A DNA stretch of 64,000 bases, taken from assembly GCF_000974445.1 (NCBI RefSeq), contig NZ_BBOJ01000006.1, forward strand, positions 62,001 through 126,000. Direction: 5' to 3'. The DNA is from Lentzea aerocolonigenes (GTDB lineage Bacteria > Actinomycetota > Actinomycetes > Mycobacteriales > Pseudonocardiaceae). The notes under the pieces were generated by a model that saw only the letters and a list, made by a program, of their open reading frames with translations, was not told the DNA's origin and did no database searches. Positions 44,006-52,798 of the stretch are shown here, piece after piece; position 1 is the first letter of the stretch, and each line of letters opens with the position of its first letter. The position numbers were made by a program, and so were the translations under genes.

Positions 44006-45177
44006 GGGCGAACACCTGGGCGGGCCGCAACAAGGTCGAGGTCCGCGACGTGCCGGACCCGAAGATCCTGAACAACCGCGATGCCATCGTCCGGATCACC
44101 TCCACCGCGATCTGCGGCTCGGACCTGCACCTGGTCAACGGCTACGTGCCGACCATGCAGGACGGCGACGTCATGGGGCACGAGTTCATGGGCGAGGTCG
44201 TCGAGGTCGCCCCCGGTGTCGCCCCCGACCGGCTGCGCGTCGGGGACCGGGTCGTGGTGCCGTTCCCGATCGCCTGTGGCGCGTGTGCCGCCTGCGCGGC
44301 CGGGCTGTACTCGTGCTGCGAGAACACCAACCCGAACGCCGGGATCGCGGAGAAGATGTTCGGGCACCCCGTCGCGGGGATCTTCGGCTACTCGCACCTG
44401 ACCGGCGGTTTCGCCGGCGGTCAGGCGCAGTACGCGCGCGTGCCGTTCGCCGACGTCGGCCCGTTGAAGATCGAGTCGGACCTGACCGACGAGCAGGTGC
44501 TGTTCCTCTCCGACATCCTGCCCACCGGCTACATGGGTGCCGACATGTGCGACATCCGGCCCAGCGACGTGGTGGCGGTCTGGGGTGCCGGCCCGGTCGG
44601 CCAGTTCGCCATGGACAGCGCCAGGGTCCTCGGCGCCGCGGAGGTCATCGCCATCGACAAGGAGCCCTATCGGCTGCGGATGGCGGCACAGGCAGGCCAC
44701 ACGCCCGTGAACTTCGAGGAGGTCGACGTGCGGTCGCGGCTGCTGGAGCTGACCGGTGGGCGCGGACCGGACAAGTGCATCGACGCCGTCGGCCTGGAAG
44801 CCACGCACGGCAGCCCGCACATCTCCGCCTACGACCGGGTCAAGCAGGCCGTGCGGTCCGAGACCGACCGACCGCACGCCTTGCGTCAGGCCATCATGTC
44901 CTGTCGCAGCGGCGGCGTCGTCTCGGTGATCGGCGTGTACGGCGGACTGATCGACAAGTTCCCCGCCGGCGCGTGGATGAACCGCTCGCTGACACTGCGC
45001 ACCGGGCAGTGCCACGTCCACCGCTACATGAAGCCGCTGCTGGAACGCATCGAACGCGGGGAGATCGATCCGACCAGGATCATCACCCACACCCTCTCGC
45101 TCAACGAGGCCGAACGCGGCTTCGAGATGTTCAAGAACAAGCAGGACAACTGCGAGAAAGTCGTCCTCAAACCCTGA
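44002..45177 (+). CDS. Zinc-dependent alcohol dehydrogenase
   Basis: A 391-residue medium-chain dehydrogenase. Catalytic zinc ligands: ICGSDLH (Cys, His) and the GHEFMGEV Glu-containing motif. The structural zinc site is CGACAACAAGLYSCC. The NAD(P) loop is WGAGPVGQFAMDSA. The sequence is close to the glutathione-independent formaldehyde dehydrogenase branch. ATG 44002 overlaps the SRPBCC stop, giving an operon. It ends at a 19-bp terminator hairpin shared with the convergent STAS gene. A related but different enzyme is at 47359. The substrate is uncertain. Confidence 0.92.
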   Translation: MRANTWAGRNKVEVRDVPDPKILNNRDAIVRITSTAICGSDLHLVNGYVPTMQDGDVMGHEFMGEVVEVAPGVAPDRLRVGDRVVVPFPIACGACAACAAGLYSCCENTNPNAGIAEKMFGHPVAGIFGYSHLTGGFAGGQAQYARVPFADVGPLKIESDLTDEQVLFLSDILPTGYMGADMCDIRPSDVVAVWGAGPVGQFAMDSARVLGAAEVIAIDKEPYRLRMAAQAGHTPVNFEEVDVRSRLLELTGGRGPDKCIDAVGLEATHGSPHISAYDRVKQAVRSETDRPHALRQAIMSCRSGGVVSVIGVYGGLIDKFPAGAWMNRSLTLRTGQCHVHRYMKPLLERIERGEIDPTRIITHTLSLNEAERGFEMFKNKQDNCEKVVLKP

Positions 45178-45181
45178 CAGA

Positions 45182-45228
45182 CACCCGCGTTCGGTCACCG
45201 CGACGAGCACGGTGACCGAACGCGGGTG
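45182..45228. terminator. Perfect 19-bp bidirectional terminator
   Basis: CACCCGCGTTCGGTCACCG and its exact complement flank the nine-base loop CGACGAGCA, between the convergent dehydrogenase (ends 45177) and STAS gene (ends 45231). Confidence 0.88.
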
Positions 45229-45230
45229 AG

Positions 45231-45524
45231 TCACGCGCGCAGCGCGTCCAGCATCTCGAGCGAACGCTGAACAGCCGTAGTCGCACCGACCAGTCGGAGC
45301 TTCGACCCAGCCCGGTTCACGCGTCGCTCGGCCTGGGCGAGCACCTTCAAGCCGACGGTTCCCAGGAACGTCACCTGGCTCAGGTCCAGCACGATCGTGG
45401 CGTTCGACATGTCCAGGTGCGGCTCGATCTCGCGGACAAACAGGTCCACAGTGGACGCATCGATCTCCCCACTGAGATGAATCACGCGAAGTCTGGTCAT
45501 CTTCGCGACGGTGACGGGTACCAA
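45231..45524 (-). CDS. STAS-domain anti-sigma factor antagonist
   Basis: About 97 residues with the STAS fold: LRVIHLSGEIDASTVDLFV, NATIVLDLSQVTFLGTVGLK (the region where a Ser or Thr is usually phosphorylated; here the residue is Gly-Thr), and AVQRSLEMLDAL. TTG 45524 is preferred: GGAGG lies eight bases upstream and the same VPVxVAK start is conserved in the paralogue at 58140. The frame is open to 45635 without family support. Such proteins bind anti-sigma kinases to free a sigma factor. The gene and its leader are duplicated at 58140-58530. Confidence 0.82.
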   Translation of the reverse strand: MVPVTVAKMTRLRVIHLSGEIDASTVDLFVREIEPHLDMSNATIVLDLSQVTFLGTVGLKVLAQAERRVNRAGSKLRLVGATTAVQRSLEMLDALRA

Positions 45525-45631
45525 GATGCGCACCTCCAGCAGATCTCCGGGTGAAGACGGTCCCGCACCACACGCGTGCGACGCTTCGGTCCGCGAGGCA
45601 GAATTCCCCGGCAGGCGGTAGACCTGCGGGG

Positions 45632-45772
45632 TCACTTCCGGAGTTTCTCGCGGCGCTCCTGCTGGCGGTGACCGCAGGCGGCGTCGTCGAGGACGCCGCG
45701 AAGCTCGGCGATCACGATGCCGGGTCTGCCATCGCAGAACTCAAGATCCACACGCTCGGTGAACTGGCCCAC
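45632..45772 (-). pseudogene. Fragment resembling the C-terminus of the 58533 membrane protein
   Basis: The minus-strand frame ends in DDAACGHRQQERREKLRK, matching the end of the protein encoded at 58533-59573 ([20 protein letters not shown]). Only about 20 residues are alike; the preceding 25 (IVIAELRGVLDD and before) are not. It lies beside the duplicated STAS gene exactly as its counterpart does, so it is best read as the end of a duplicated segment. A real ~46-residue peptide from GTG 45772 is a weaker possibility. Confidence 0.45.
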
Positions 45773-45784
45773 GCGCGACCGGCA

Positions 45785-47047
45785 CTATCCGCCTGACGAC
45801 TCGTCGTCGTCCGTTTCCGGAGCCCGAGGTGCCGCGGCAGGAGTCACTCCCCCGCACGCGACGAGATCACCGCGACCGGGTGCAGCGCTGACGGCCAGCT
45901 GCACCGAGCCGGAGGTCCGCGCGCCCGCCCGTTCGTAGGCCCGGACGGTGTCGGCCGCGACCCGGTCCCACGAGTACCGCGCACACGCCCGGTCGCGGCC
46001 CGCGACACCGAACTCCTCGCGAAGGATCTCATCGCCGAGCAACCCGCCCAGCACCTTGGCCAGATGACGCGGCCTGCCAGGCGGCACGTGCACACCCGTC
46101 ACCCCGTCGACCACCGAGTCCGCCAACGCGCCCACCGCGGTCGCCACCACGGGCACGCCGCACGCCATCGCCTCGAGCGAGGCGTGGCCGACCGGTTCAC
46201 AACGCGGCGCACACACCACAATGTCCGCGGAACGCAGCAAATCGGCCGTCTGCTCACGCGGCACGGCGCCGGTGAACACAATCCGGTCCGCGACCCCTGC
46301 GCACGTGGCGAACGCGCGCAACCGCCGCACCTCGGGTGTCCGCCCGAGGTGCCGTTTTCCCGGTCCGCCGATGATCACCAACTCGGCGTCGTCCACTTGG
46401 CACAGCACCTTCACGAGGTCGGCCAGCCCGCTGTGCGACGCAGTGGTCCACACCGCCACGATGCGACTCCGCGTACCACGTTTGGCGCTTTGTCCCCACG
46501 GAGTGAACATCCGCACGTCCACACCGGTCGGAACGACGGAGATCCGGCGTCGATCGACCCCCATGCGCACGAGCGTGAACACCTCGCTGGACGACATCGC
46601 GGCGACCCGCGTCGCCTCTCCGCCGACGAGTCGTTCTCCTTGCTGCCGCCTGGCAGAACCGCCGATCCCGTAGTACGTCTGCACCACGGGAATCCCTTGG
46701 CGTTCGGCCAGCACGCTGGCCAGTCCGGACGTCCAACCGTGCGCGTGCACGACGTCCGGCGGGTTGTCCCGCCACTCGCGGCCGAGAGAATCGGCGAGCC
46801 GGCCCAGGTGCGGGACGATCTCGTCCTCGTCGACGCGCTGCGCGGGCCCGGCGGACACGCGCACGACGTCGTAGCCGAACTCCGTGCGGTCGCGGCCGGG
46901 CGGACGCGAGCACTCCCGGCGGGTGTAGACCGTGACGTCGTGGCCGCCGGCGGTGAGTGCCGCAGCCAGTCCTGCGACGTGCACGAACTGTCCGGCACCG
47001 GACTCCTGTGCCGACACCATCGCGATCCGGAATCGGTCGTGCTTCAC
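45785..47047 (-). CDS. GT4-type glycosyltransferase
   Basis: A 420-residue protein of the GT-B fold (glycosyltransferase family 4). The N-terminal domain begins with RFRIAMVSAQESGAGQFVHV and contains VVHAHGWTSGLASVLAE. The C-terminal domain has RIVFTGAVPREQTADLLRSAD and the conserved E-x7-E region in VGHASLEAMACGVPVVATA. GTG 47047 is chosen, with GAGGAGG six bases upstream. Typical products are trehalose, glycogen, mannosyl or cell-wall glycoside precursors. The partner gene at 54952 is another GT4 protein next to a glycogen-debranching enzyme, so storage-carbohydrate metabolism is plausible. Confidence 0.88.
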   Translation of the reverse strand: MKHDRFRIAMVSAQESGAGQFVHVAGLAAALTAGGHDVTVYTRRECSRPPGRDRTEFGYDVVRVSAGPAQRVDEDEIVPHLGRLADSLGREWRDNPPDVVHAHGWTSGLASVLAERQGIPVVQTYYGIGGSARRQQGERLVGGEATRVAAMSSSEVFTLVRMGVDRRRISVVPTGVDVRMFTPWGQSAKRGTRSRIVAVWTTASHSGLADLVKVLCQVDDAELVIIGGPGKRHLGRTPEVRRLRAFATCAGVADRIVFTGAVPREQTADLLRSADIVVCAPRCEPVGHASLEAMACGVPVVATAVGALADSVVDGVTGVHVPPGRPRHLAKVLGGLLGDEILREEFGVAGRDRACARYSWDRVAADTVRAYERAGARTSGSVQLAVSAAPGRGDLVACGGVTPAAAPRAPETDDDESSGG

Positions 47048-47358
47048 GTCCGCCTCCTCGCGTCGAATGAAGAAGGCAATCGTCGACGAACCGGCCACGG
47101 TGGCGCTTCAGCAGAGGAGGACGAAGTCGACGGTCCTGATTGGTCACGCCGGTTCACACAGGTGTGGCGGCGACACGGGGCGCGGCCGTACGTCGTTGTT
47201 CCGGTTCTCACGCAAAGGCAGCAGCCACCGGGGACCTGACCGGGCCGCACGGACTTCGTGCCGGCGGGCGTCCCCGCCGGCACGTCCGGCTCACCGGCGT
47301 GCACGCGAACGCGGCCACGCTCTTCGGCCTCCCAGGACGAACCCGGCGGCCGTTCCGG
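47048..47358. other. Spacer with terminator hairpin
   Basis: This 311-bp stretch contains the leader of the GT4 gene (right of 47047) and a perfect 11-bp hairpin at 47259-47284: GTGCCGGCGGG with CCCGCCGGCAC around a CGTC loop. It lies 75 bp after the stop of the dehydrogenase at 47359 and should terminate it. Confidence 0.65.
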
Positions 47359-48495
47359 TCACGGGTGCAGCACGACCTTGGTGAAACCGTCGACCCGTTT
47401 GTCGAACTTCTCGTACGCCATCGGCGCCTCGTCGAGCGACAGTTCGTGCGACACCACGAAGCTGGGCTTCGCCCGGCCCGCGATGATCAGGTCACGCAAC
47501 CCCGTGTTGTAACGCTTGACGTTGCACTGACCAGTGCCCATCCGCAGGCCCTTCTCGAACATGCGCCCGATCGACACGAGGAGCATGCCCTGCTTCGCCT
47601 TCTCGTCCGCCGCACCGGGGTCCGCGGGCACGTACAGTCCTGGCACGCCGAGCATGCCGGTCGCACGAACCGCCTCGATCAACGAGTTCAGCACGACGGC
47701 CGGTTCCTCCTTGGCGCCGCTGTCCGAGTGCGCCTGGTATCCGACAGCGTCGACGCCCTTGTCCGCACCGCCGAGCTCGGCGCACTGCTCGACGATCTGC
47801 TGCGCGGCGTTGCCCTTGGTGAAGTCGATCGGCACGGCGCCGATCTCCTGTGCCTTCTGCAACCGCTCGTGCACGCGGTCGACCACGAACACCTCGGCCG
47901 CACCGCGCAACAGCGCGGAGTAGGCGGCCATCAAGCCGACCGGACCGGCACCGAACACGGCGACCGACTCGCCGAGGGTGACCTCGGCGAGCTCGCAGCC
48001 GTGATAGCCGGTCGGGAAGATGTCGGCCAGCAACACGAAGTCGAGTTCGTGCTCATTTCCGGGCGGCAGCTTGAGGCAGTTGAAGTCCGCGTACGGCACG
48101 CGGAGCTTCTCGGCCTGCCCACCGGGGTACGGGCCCATCGACACGTATCCGTAGGCGCCACCGGCGAACCCGGGATTCACCGTGACGCAGAATCCCGTGT
48201 AGCCGCGTACGCAGTTGACGCAGAACCCGCAGGCGACGTTGAACGGCATCACCACCCGATCGCCCTGTTTGATCGCGGTGACACCGTCGCCCACCTGCTC
48301 GACCACGCCGAGGTTCTCGTGCCCGAACACGATGCCCGGCTCGGCGGCGGTCCGTCCCTCGTACATGTGCAGATCGGATCCGCAGATCGCGGTCGAGGTG
48401 ATGCGGACGATCACGTCGTCGGGGTGCTGGAGTTTCGGGTCCGGTACCTCTTCGACAGCTACCTTGTACGGCTCCTTGTAAACGACAGCCTTCAT
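47359..48495 (-). CDS. Zinc-dependent alcohol dehydrogenase (formaldehyde-dehydrogenase-like)
   Basis: A 378-residue MDR enzyme from ATG 48495 (MKAVVYKEPYKVAVEEVPD). Active-site zinc residues: ICGSDLHMYEG and FGHENLGVV. The structural zinc motif is CGFCVNCVRGYTGFC, and the nucleotide loop FGAGPVGLMAAYSAL. It resembles glutathione-independent aldehyde/formaldehyde dehydrogenases that oxidise short aldehydes with NAD. It is a paralogue of the enzyme at 44002 but diverged; both probably handle reactive aldehydes in stress. A small divergent gene begins 31 bp upstream, so the promoter is in a very short spacer. Confidence 0.92.
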   Translation of the reverse strand: MKAVVYKEPYKVAVEEVPDPKLQHPDDVIVRITSTAICGSDLHMYEGRTAAEPGIVFGHENLGVVEQVGDGVTAIKQGDRVVMPFNVACGFCVNCVRGYTGFCVTVNPGFAGGAYGYVSMGPYPGGQAEKLRVPYADFNCLKLPPGNEHELDFVLLADIFPTGYHGCELAEVTLGESVAVFGAGPVGLMAAYSALLRGAAEVFVVDRVHERLQKAQEIGAVPIDFTKGNAAQQIVEQCAELGGADKGVDAVGYQAHSDSGAKEEPAVVLNSLIEAVRATGMLGVPGLYVPADPGAADEKAKQGMLLVSIGRMFEKGLRMGTGQCNVKRYNTGLRDLIIAGRAKPSFVVSHELSLDEAPMAYEKFDKRVDGFTKVVLHP

Positions 48496-48525
48496 GTTCA
48501 CCAACTTCGGCAGTAGATTCGTGCC

Positions 48526-48708
48526 ATGGCGCAACGCCTTGGCACGCTGCTTGTCTCCGTTCAGGGACTGTCGGGCACGCTGTATCCAGCCGGCACGGAA
48601 GTGGTCATCCGCGGCGGTGGGACCTCCGTCGACGCGTTCGTCAACGGCGACTGGGTCTCCCTCGCGTGGTGGGAGTTCTCGGACAGTGCCGCGTCCGACA
48701 GGCCCTGA
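48526..48708 (+). CDS. Small conserved-looking protein
   Basis: A 60-residue protein starting MAQRLGTLLVSVQGLSGTLY, then PAGTEVVIRGGGTSV and an acidic end. The pattern of short beta strands with GTEVVIRGG resembles a small SH3-like or barrel fold. No named family was recognised. It is divergent from the dehydrogenase. Coding bias is strong, so it is probably real. Confidence 0.55.
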   Translation: MAQRLGTLLVSVQGLSGTLYPAGTEVVIRGGGTSVDAFVNGDWVSLAWWEFSDSAASDRP

Positions 48709-48778
48709 CGTTGGTCGAGCACCCGAGCTCGCCGTGCGGGCGGTGAGCGGATGACGAACCGCGGCCTGGACGTGTGCC

Positions 48779-49048
48779 TCACCGCCCTGACACCGCGAAG
48801 ACAGGGGTGCCGTCCTTGTCCGTGCGGGCATCGAGGACCTTGTCACTCAGATAGTCCGCCGATTCCGGCGAAACGAAGACACGTTCGCCGGAACGAGCGG
48901 TGACCACCTCGTCGCCCTCCTCGGGCGCGTCGGCTCGCGTGACGTGCAGGTCGCCGTCCGCGAAGTCGAGCCGCAGTCCCGCCGACGGTCCCTCCCCCGC
49001 CATCAGCTCCCTGATCACACCGGCCGCAACAGGCGTCATCTCCAGCAC
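48779..49048 (-). CDS. HesB/IscA-like small protein
   Basis: About 89 residues, starting VLEMTPVAAGVIRELMAGEG, the typical first part of HesB-like iron-sulfur biogenesis proteins. The C-terminal part VFVSPESADYLSDKVLDART is also family-like. The Cys residues of true IscA are missing, so iron binding in the classical way is unlikely; such Cys-less relatives are common in actinobacteria. GTG 49048 has GGGAGG upstream; the ATG at 49069 overlaps the HtrA stop and is an alternative. A fragment of the same gene lies at 50288-50338. Confidence 0.7.
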   Translation of the reverse strand: MLEMTPVAAGVIRELMAGEGPSAGLRLDFADGDLHVTRADAPEEGDEVVTARSGERVFVSPESADYLSDKVLDARTDKDGTPVFAVSGR

Positions 49049-49065
49049 TGCAACCTCCCGATCGA

Positions 49066-50019
49066 TCATCGACCACCCAGGACGACCGTCAACTCGGTCC
49101 GCTGCTCCCCGCGTTGCACCGAAACAGACGTCCTTTCCCCGACGCGCGAAGACCTCAACACGGCCTGCACGTCCTGCACATCGCCGACCTCCTCACCCTT
49201 CATCGCCACGATCACGTCCCCGGCTCGCATCCCGCCGGTCTCGGCAGGCCCTCCGGGCTCGACCCCCAGGACCAGAGCTCCGCGTTCAGCGGAAATCCCG
49301 AACCGCGAGCGGATCTCCGGCGTGAGGTCCCCCAAGGACGCCCCGAGGTACGGGTGCTCGACCTTGCCGGCGGACAACAACTTCTCCGCCACGTTCAGGG
49401 TCACGCCGGACGGAATCGCGAACCCGAGGGACTCCGCGCCCTGCGCCGGCGGGATGTAGGCCTCGTTGATCCCGATGACACGTCCGGCTGAATCGAGCAG
49501 TGCGCCACCGGAGTTGCCGGGCGAGATCGGCGCGTCGGTCTGGATGAGTTCGACCTGCGGCCCGCCGGGCAACGTCCGGTGCAGACCGGACACGATCCCC
49601 GCCGTCACCGTGAACTCCAACCCGAGTGGACTCCCGATCGCCAGCACGGTGTCCCCCGGCCTGGGCAGCTCGTCGCGGAACTCGGCAGCAGGCAGGTTCT
49701 TCCGCTCGGTGCGGATCACCGCGAGATCCGACAACGGATCCGTGGCGAGCACCTCGCCACCGGACTCCTGCCCATCGGCGTACCGGATGCGCACCTGCCG
49801 GTTGGTCTTCACCACGTGCTCGTTCGTCACCACCACGTCAGAACGCAGCACCACGCCACTGCCCACGCCGTCCTCGACGCGGACGGTCATCGCCGAAGGC
49901 GCGGTGCGCGTGACCACGTCGGCGTAGGAGCCCGCACCGGCAGGCGGCGGAGACCGACTGTCCGAGCATGCGACCACGCCCAGCAACAAGAGCAAGAAAG
50001 TCAGAATTCGTGCGAACAT
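49066..50019 (-). CDS. HtrA/DegP-like lipoprotein serine protease with PDZ
   Basis: A 317-residue envelope protease. The signal peptide ends in a lipobox LGVVACS with Cys18 as lipidation site. The trypsin-like catalytic triad is visible: His in VVTNEHVVK, Asp in DPLSDLAVI, and Ser in SPGNSGGALL. The C-terminal ~90 residues are a PDZ domain starting around YLGASLGDLT with RAGDVIVAMKGE. Such proteases degrade or sense misfolded proteins outside the membrane. It is the upstream partner of the HesB-like gene (ATGA-type overlap if the longer start is used). Confidence 0.93.
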   Translation of the reverse strand: MFARILTFLLLLLGVVACSDSRSPPPAGAGSYADVVTRTAPSAMTVRVEDGVGSGVVLRSDVVVTNEHVVKTNRQVRIRYADGQESGGEVLATDPLSDLAVIRTERKNLPAAEFRDELPRPGDTVLAIGSPLGLEFTVTAGIVSGLHRTLPGGPQVELIQTDAPISPGNSGGALLDSAGRVIGINEAYIPPAQGAESLGFAIPSGVTLNVAEKLLSAGKVEHPYLGASLGDLTPEIRSRFGISAERGALVLGVEPGGPAETGGMRAGDVIVAMKGEEVGDVQDVQAVLRSSRVGERTSVSVQRGEQRTELTVVLGGR

Positions 50020-50341
50020 GTCGCCCGGCTACCCGCCGATACCCGACTCACACGAGGTACAGCTGAAATCCCAGCAGATTCGCTTGCAGCGAGGGAAGGA
50101 CCTGCGGCAACAGGTCCACCACGTTGAGCGTCCAAGAAGGACAGACGCGCAGTCTCCGCCCTCGTGCGCCGGCACGCCGCAGGGTCTCCGGGGTTCGTCT
50201 CCGGTCGGCGACTTGCTCCTGGAGGACGAACGCGGACGGAAACTTCGTCCTCACAGGAGAAGGCGCACTCCACCGAACTCGACCGGTTCACCGTTTGCCG
50301 AACACCGCGAAGACGGGCGTGCGGGCGTCGAGGACACCCGG
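50020..50341. other. Spacer containing a HesB-like gene fragment
   Basis: About 320 bp. On the minus strand at 50288-50338 it has a duplicate of the end of the HesB-like gene (listed separately). Around 50207-50264 it shares scattered bases, including GGAG-ACGAACGCGG, with the leader of the Hsp20 gene near 52236-52290. No gene was seen otherwise. Confidence 0.5.
50288..50338 (-). pseudogene. Duplicate C-terminal fragment of the HesB-like gene
   Basis: The frame gives VLDARTPVFAVFGKR and stop, matching VLDARTDKDGTPVFAVSGR of the gene at 48779, with a 12-15-base deletion. It is preceded by an in-frame stop, so it is not expressed as a protein. It shows that this block has been rearranged by local duplication. 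Confidence 0.7.
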
Positions 50342-50884
50342 CTACCCGCCGGAATCCGCGCTGCACAGGTCCTCCCGAAGTCGCGTCAGTTCCGCGTCGA
50401 GCGATGGCACGATCCGGCGCAACAGGTCCACCGACGCGACTGCGAGCCGCACGGCCTCGGAGTCACGCGCGTCCCCCAGCAGCCGTTCGATCCGCCACGA
50501 CAGGCTCGCCAGCGTGGAGTCGTCGGTGGCAGGCGGCAGAACACCCTCCAGGTCAGGAGGGTCACCGTCGGACGAGCGCAGCGAACGCAGCGCCGACACC
50601 ACGTCCGGACGCGCGGTGAGCTCGTCCAGCACGCCGATCACGCGGAACACTCTGGCGACCAGGCGGGGATGGCCGGGATGACTGTCCAGCCAGGACAGCA
50701 GGGCGCTGTCGCCGCCCACGTGCTTCACCACGCGCAGCATGTCCGCGGCGACAGCGTGCGGCAGCTCCGCGTGGAACGGGAGGACGCGGGCTACCTGGTT
50801 CACGAGTTCCCGTTCGTCCGCGGGGGCCAGCTGGTCCTCGGTGAACTCGCGCACCAGGGCCGGGTCGAGACTGAAGTGGGCCAT
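50342..50884 (-). CDS. Uncharacterised helical protein
   Basis: A 180-residue protein from ATG 50884 (MAHFSLDPALVREFTEDQLA). It is almost entirely helical with acidic and Leu/Val-rich repeats and no membrane or metal motif. No family was recognised. Its start is 52 bp from the divergent baeRF start at 50936 (18 bp from the longer alternative), so the two promoters overlap the opposing genes or lie within them. The long open frame continuing upstream to 54388 is an antisense artefact of GC-rich sequence. Confidence 0.65.
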   Translation of the reverse strand: MAHFSLDPALVREFTEDQLAPADERELVNQVARVLPFHAELPHAVAADMLRVVKHVGGDSALLSWLDSHPGHPRLVARVFRVIGVLDELTARPDVVSALRSLRSSDGDPPDLEGVLPPATDDSTLASLSWRIERLLGDARDSEAVRLAVASVDLLRRIVPSLDAELTRLREDLCSADSGG

Positions 50885-50935
50885 GGCTCCAGATAGCCGT
50901 GCATGGCCGAGCCAAACACGGGTATCGCTGGACAC

Positions 50936-52039
50936 ATGCTGACCGCAGAGACGATCGACCGCATCATCAGGCTTCGCGGTGACGGGTTGCCCGTCACCTC
51001 GGTCTACGTGGACGTGCGTGGTGAACCCGGCGCCGTGGTGTCCAAGGTGTCCAGCATGTTGCACGAGCTCAAGCCGCTCGCCGAGGACGACGACCTGGAC
51101 CGCGAGGCGCGGCTGTCCGTCCGGGACGATCTCGACCGGATCGAGAACGCGATCCGCACCGGAAACTGGAGGAACTCGACAACCGTCGCGATGTTCTCCT
51201 GCAGCGGCAGGGACCTCTTCGAACAGGTCGAGCTGCCGCGGCACGTCACGGATCGGGTCGTCGTGGACGCCACACCATGGGTACGGCCCATGCTCGGCGT
51301 GCTGGACGAGTACCACCGGGCGCTGGTCGTGGTGACCACGCGGCGCGAGGCGCGACTGTGGGCGCTGTACCAGGAAGAGATCGAGGAGCTGGAGAAGCTC
51401 CGCGACCCCGTCGCGCCCGAGCTCGACGGCCACCGGGACGAGGAACTGGACAAACGGCATTTCCGACGGGTGGTCGGCGCCGTGCACGACCTGTGGCGGG
51501 CCGGGAACTTCGAGATTCTCGTGCTCGGCGGCGTGCACGAGGAAGTCGCCGGGCTCGTCGAGATGCTGCCGAAGGAACTCGAGAACAGGATCGCCGGCGA
51601 GTTCCACGTCGACCTCGACCGCGCCACGAACGCCGCTGTACGAACGGAAGCCGACCGGATCCTCGAACGGTACGAGCGCGAACAGGAGCGCACGCAGGTC
51701 GAGGAAACCCTGGAGAAGCACGCGACGGGCGGGTTGGCGGCCGTGGGACTGCGCGACTGCCTGTGGGCCGGAGCGACGGCCGCCGTGGACGTGCTGCTCG
51801 TGCAGGACGACGTCATGACGCCGGGCGTGGTGTGCGACGAGAACCACTGGCTCGCCACCGAAGGCGCGGACTGCCCGCTGTGCGGCAGGAAGCTTCGCCG
51901 TACACCGGACGTACTCGACGAACTGGTGGAGACGGTGGTCAACGAGGCGGGATCGGTCGAACACGTGCGGGTGGACACGCCGCTGCGCGAGCACGTCGTG
52001 GCCGCTCATCTCAGGTTTCCACTCCCTCCGCTCCCCTAG
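50936..52039 (+). CDS. baeRF family (release-factor-like) protein
   Basis: A 367-residue protein of the bacterial archaeo-eukaryotic release factor families. It begins MLTAETIDRIIRLRGDGLPV, with LPVTSVYVDVRGE as the characteristic first strand. The middle has RPMLGVLDEYHRALVVVTTR and the last third a zinc-like pair VVCDENHW ... CPLCGRK before DELVETVVNEAG. Such proteins are thought to act on stalled ribosomes or in hibernation. ATG 50936 was chosen from the family start; ATG 50903 is an in-frame alternative. It is an intact relative of the truncated gene at 42878, from a different subfamily. Confidence 0.82.
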   Translation: MLTAETIDRIIRLRGDGLPVTSVYVDVRGEPGAVVSKVSSMLHELKPLAEDDDLDREARLSVRDDLDRIENAIRTGNWRNSTTVAMFSCSGRDLFEQVELPRHVTDRVVVDATPWVRPMLGVLDEYHRALVVVTTRREARLWALYQEEIEELEKLRDPVAPELDGHRDEELDKRHFRRVVGAVHDLWRAGNFEILVLGGVHEEVAGLVEMLPKELENRIAGEFHVDLDRATNAAVRTEADRILERYEREQERTQVEETLEKHATGGLAAVGLRDCLWAGATAAVDVLLVQDDVMTPGVVCDENHWLATEGADCPLCGRKLRRTPDVLDELVETVVNEAGSVEHVRVDTPLREHVVAAHLRFPLPPLP

Positions 52040-52342
52040 CGCGGGTTGCGGGCGCCGGCGGCCGATGTGCTCACTGACCACGGGCACGTTCGTGCTGCTC
52101 GACCGGAAAATCCACAGTGGACGGTCGCATTCGCTGCCCGTGAGGCCCGGCACCGGGAACCAGGCCGGTTCCGCCGCGGCCTGCGCGAAGGCCTGGAGTG
52201 CGGCACGTCTCTTCCGGCCGATACGGGTGGTCCTGTCTCTGGAGCACGAACGCGGGCGGGGAAGTTGGACCTCGCAGGAGTACGCGAGCGGGCCCGGTCG
52301 TTTGCCAGCCTGGTGGTGTCCGCCACGAGAGGAGACAGGACG
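52040..52342 (+). promoter_or_regulatory. Leader of the Hsp20 gene
   Basis: About 300 bp between the baeRF stop and the Hsp20 start. It should contain the heat-shock or stress promoter. A segment with GGAGCACGAACGCGG at 52238-52252 resembles 50209-50223, but no sigma or repressor site could be assigned by eye. Ribosome site GGAG is at 52330-52333. Confidence 0.4.
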
Positions 52343-52786
52343 ATGACACTCATGCGGTTCGACCCCTTCCGCGAGCTCGACCGCGTCACCGAGCAGGTGC
52401 TGGGCGGCACGCGGACGCGCTCGACGATGCCCATCGAGGCCTACCGCCGGGGCGACGAGGTGTACGTGCACGTCGACCTGCCCGGTGTCGAGCCGAGCAC
52501 CGTAGACGTGACCGTCGAACGCAACGTCGTCACCATCCGCGCGACCCGTCGCCCACTGCACGGGGACAACGACGAGGTCATCATCAACGAACGGCCGCAA
52601 GGCGAGTTCAGCCGTCAGTTCTTCCTGGGTGCCAACCTGGACATGAACGGACTGGAGGCGAGCTTCGACCGCGGCGTGCTCACCCTGCGCATCCCGGTGT
52701 CGGAGGAGAGCAAGCCCCGACGCGTCGAGATCGCCGGCGGCAGCGAGCAGCCACGCGTGATCGAGGCTCAGAACACCGGCTCCTGA
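52343..52786 (+). CDS. Hsp20 small heat-shock protein
   Basis: A 147-residue alpha-crystallin chaperone. The start MTLMRFDPFRELDRVTEQ is characteristic of actinobacterial Hsp18-like proteins. The crystallin domain runs from about 35 to 130: YVHVDLPGVEPSTVDVTVE with FDRGVLTLRIPV as the A-x-x-x-n-G-v-L signature. It prevents aggregation of unfolding proteins without ATP. A paralogue is at 61999. It lies 12 bp upstream of the debranching-like gene, likely co-transcribed. Confidence 0.95.
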   Translation: MTLMRFDPFRELDRVTEQVLGGTRTRSTMPIEAYRRGDEVYVHVDLPGVEPSTVDVTVERNVVTIRATRRPLHGDNDEVIINERPQGEFSRQFFLGANLDMNGLEASFDRGVLTLRIPVSEESKPRRVEIAGGSEQPRVIEAQNTGS

Positions 52787-52798
52787 GCGAGGTCCTGT

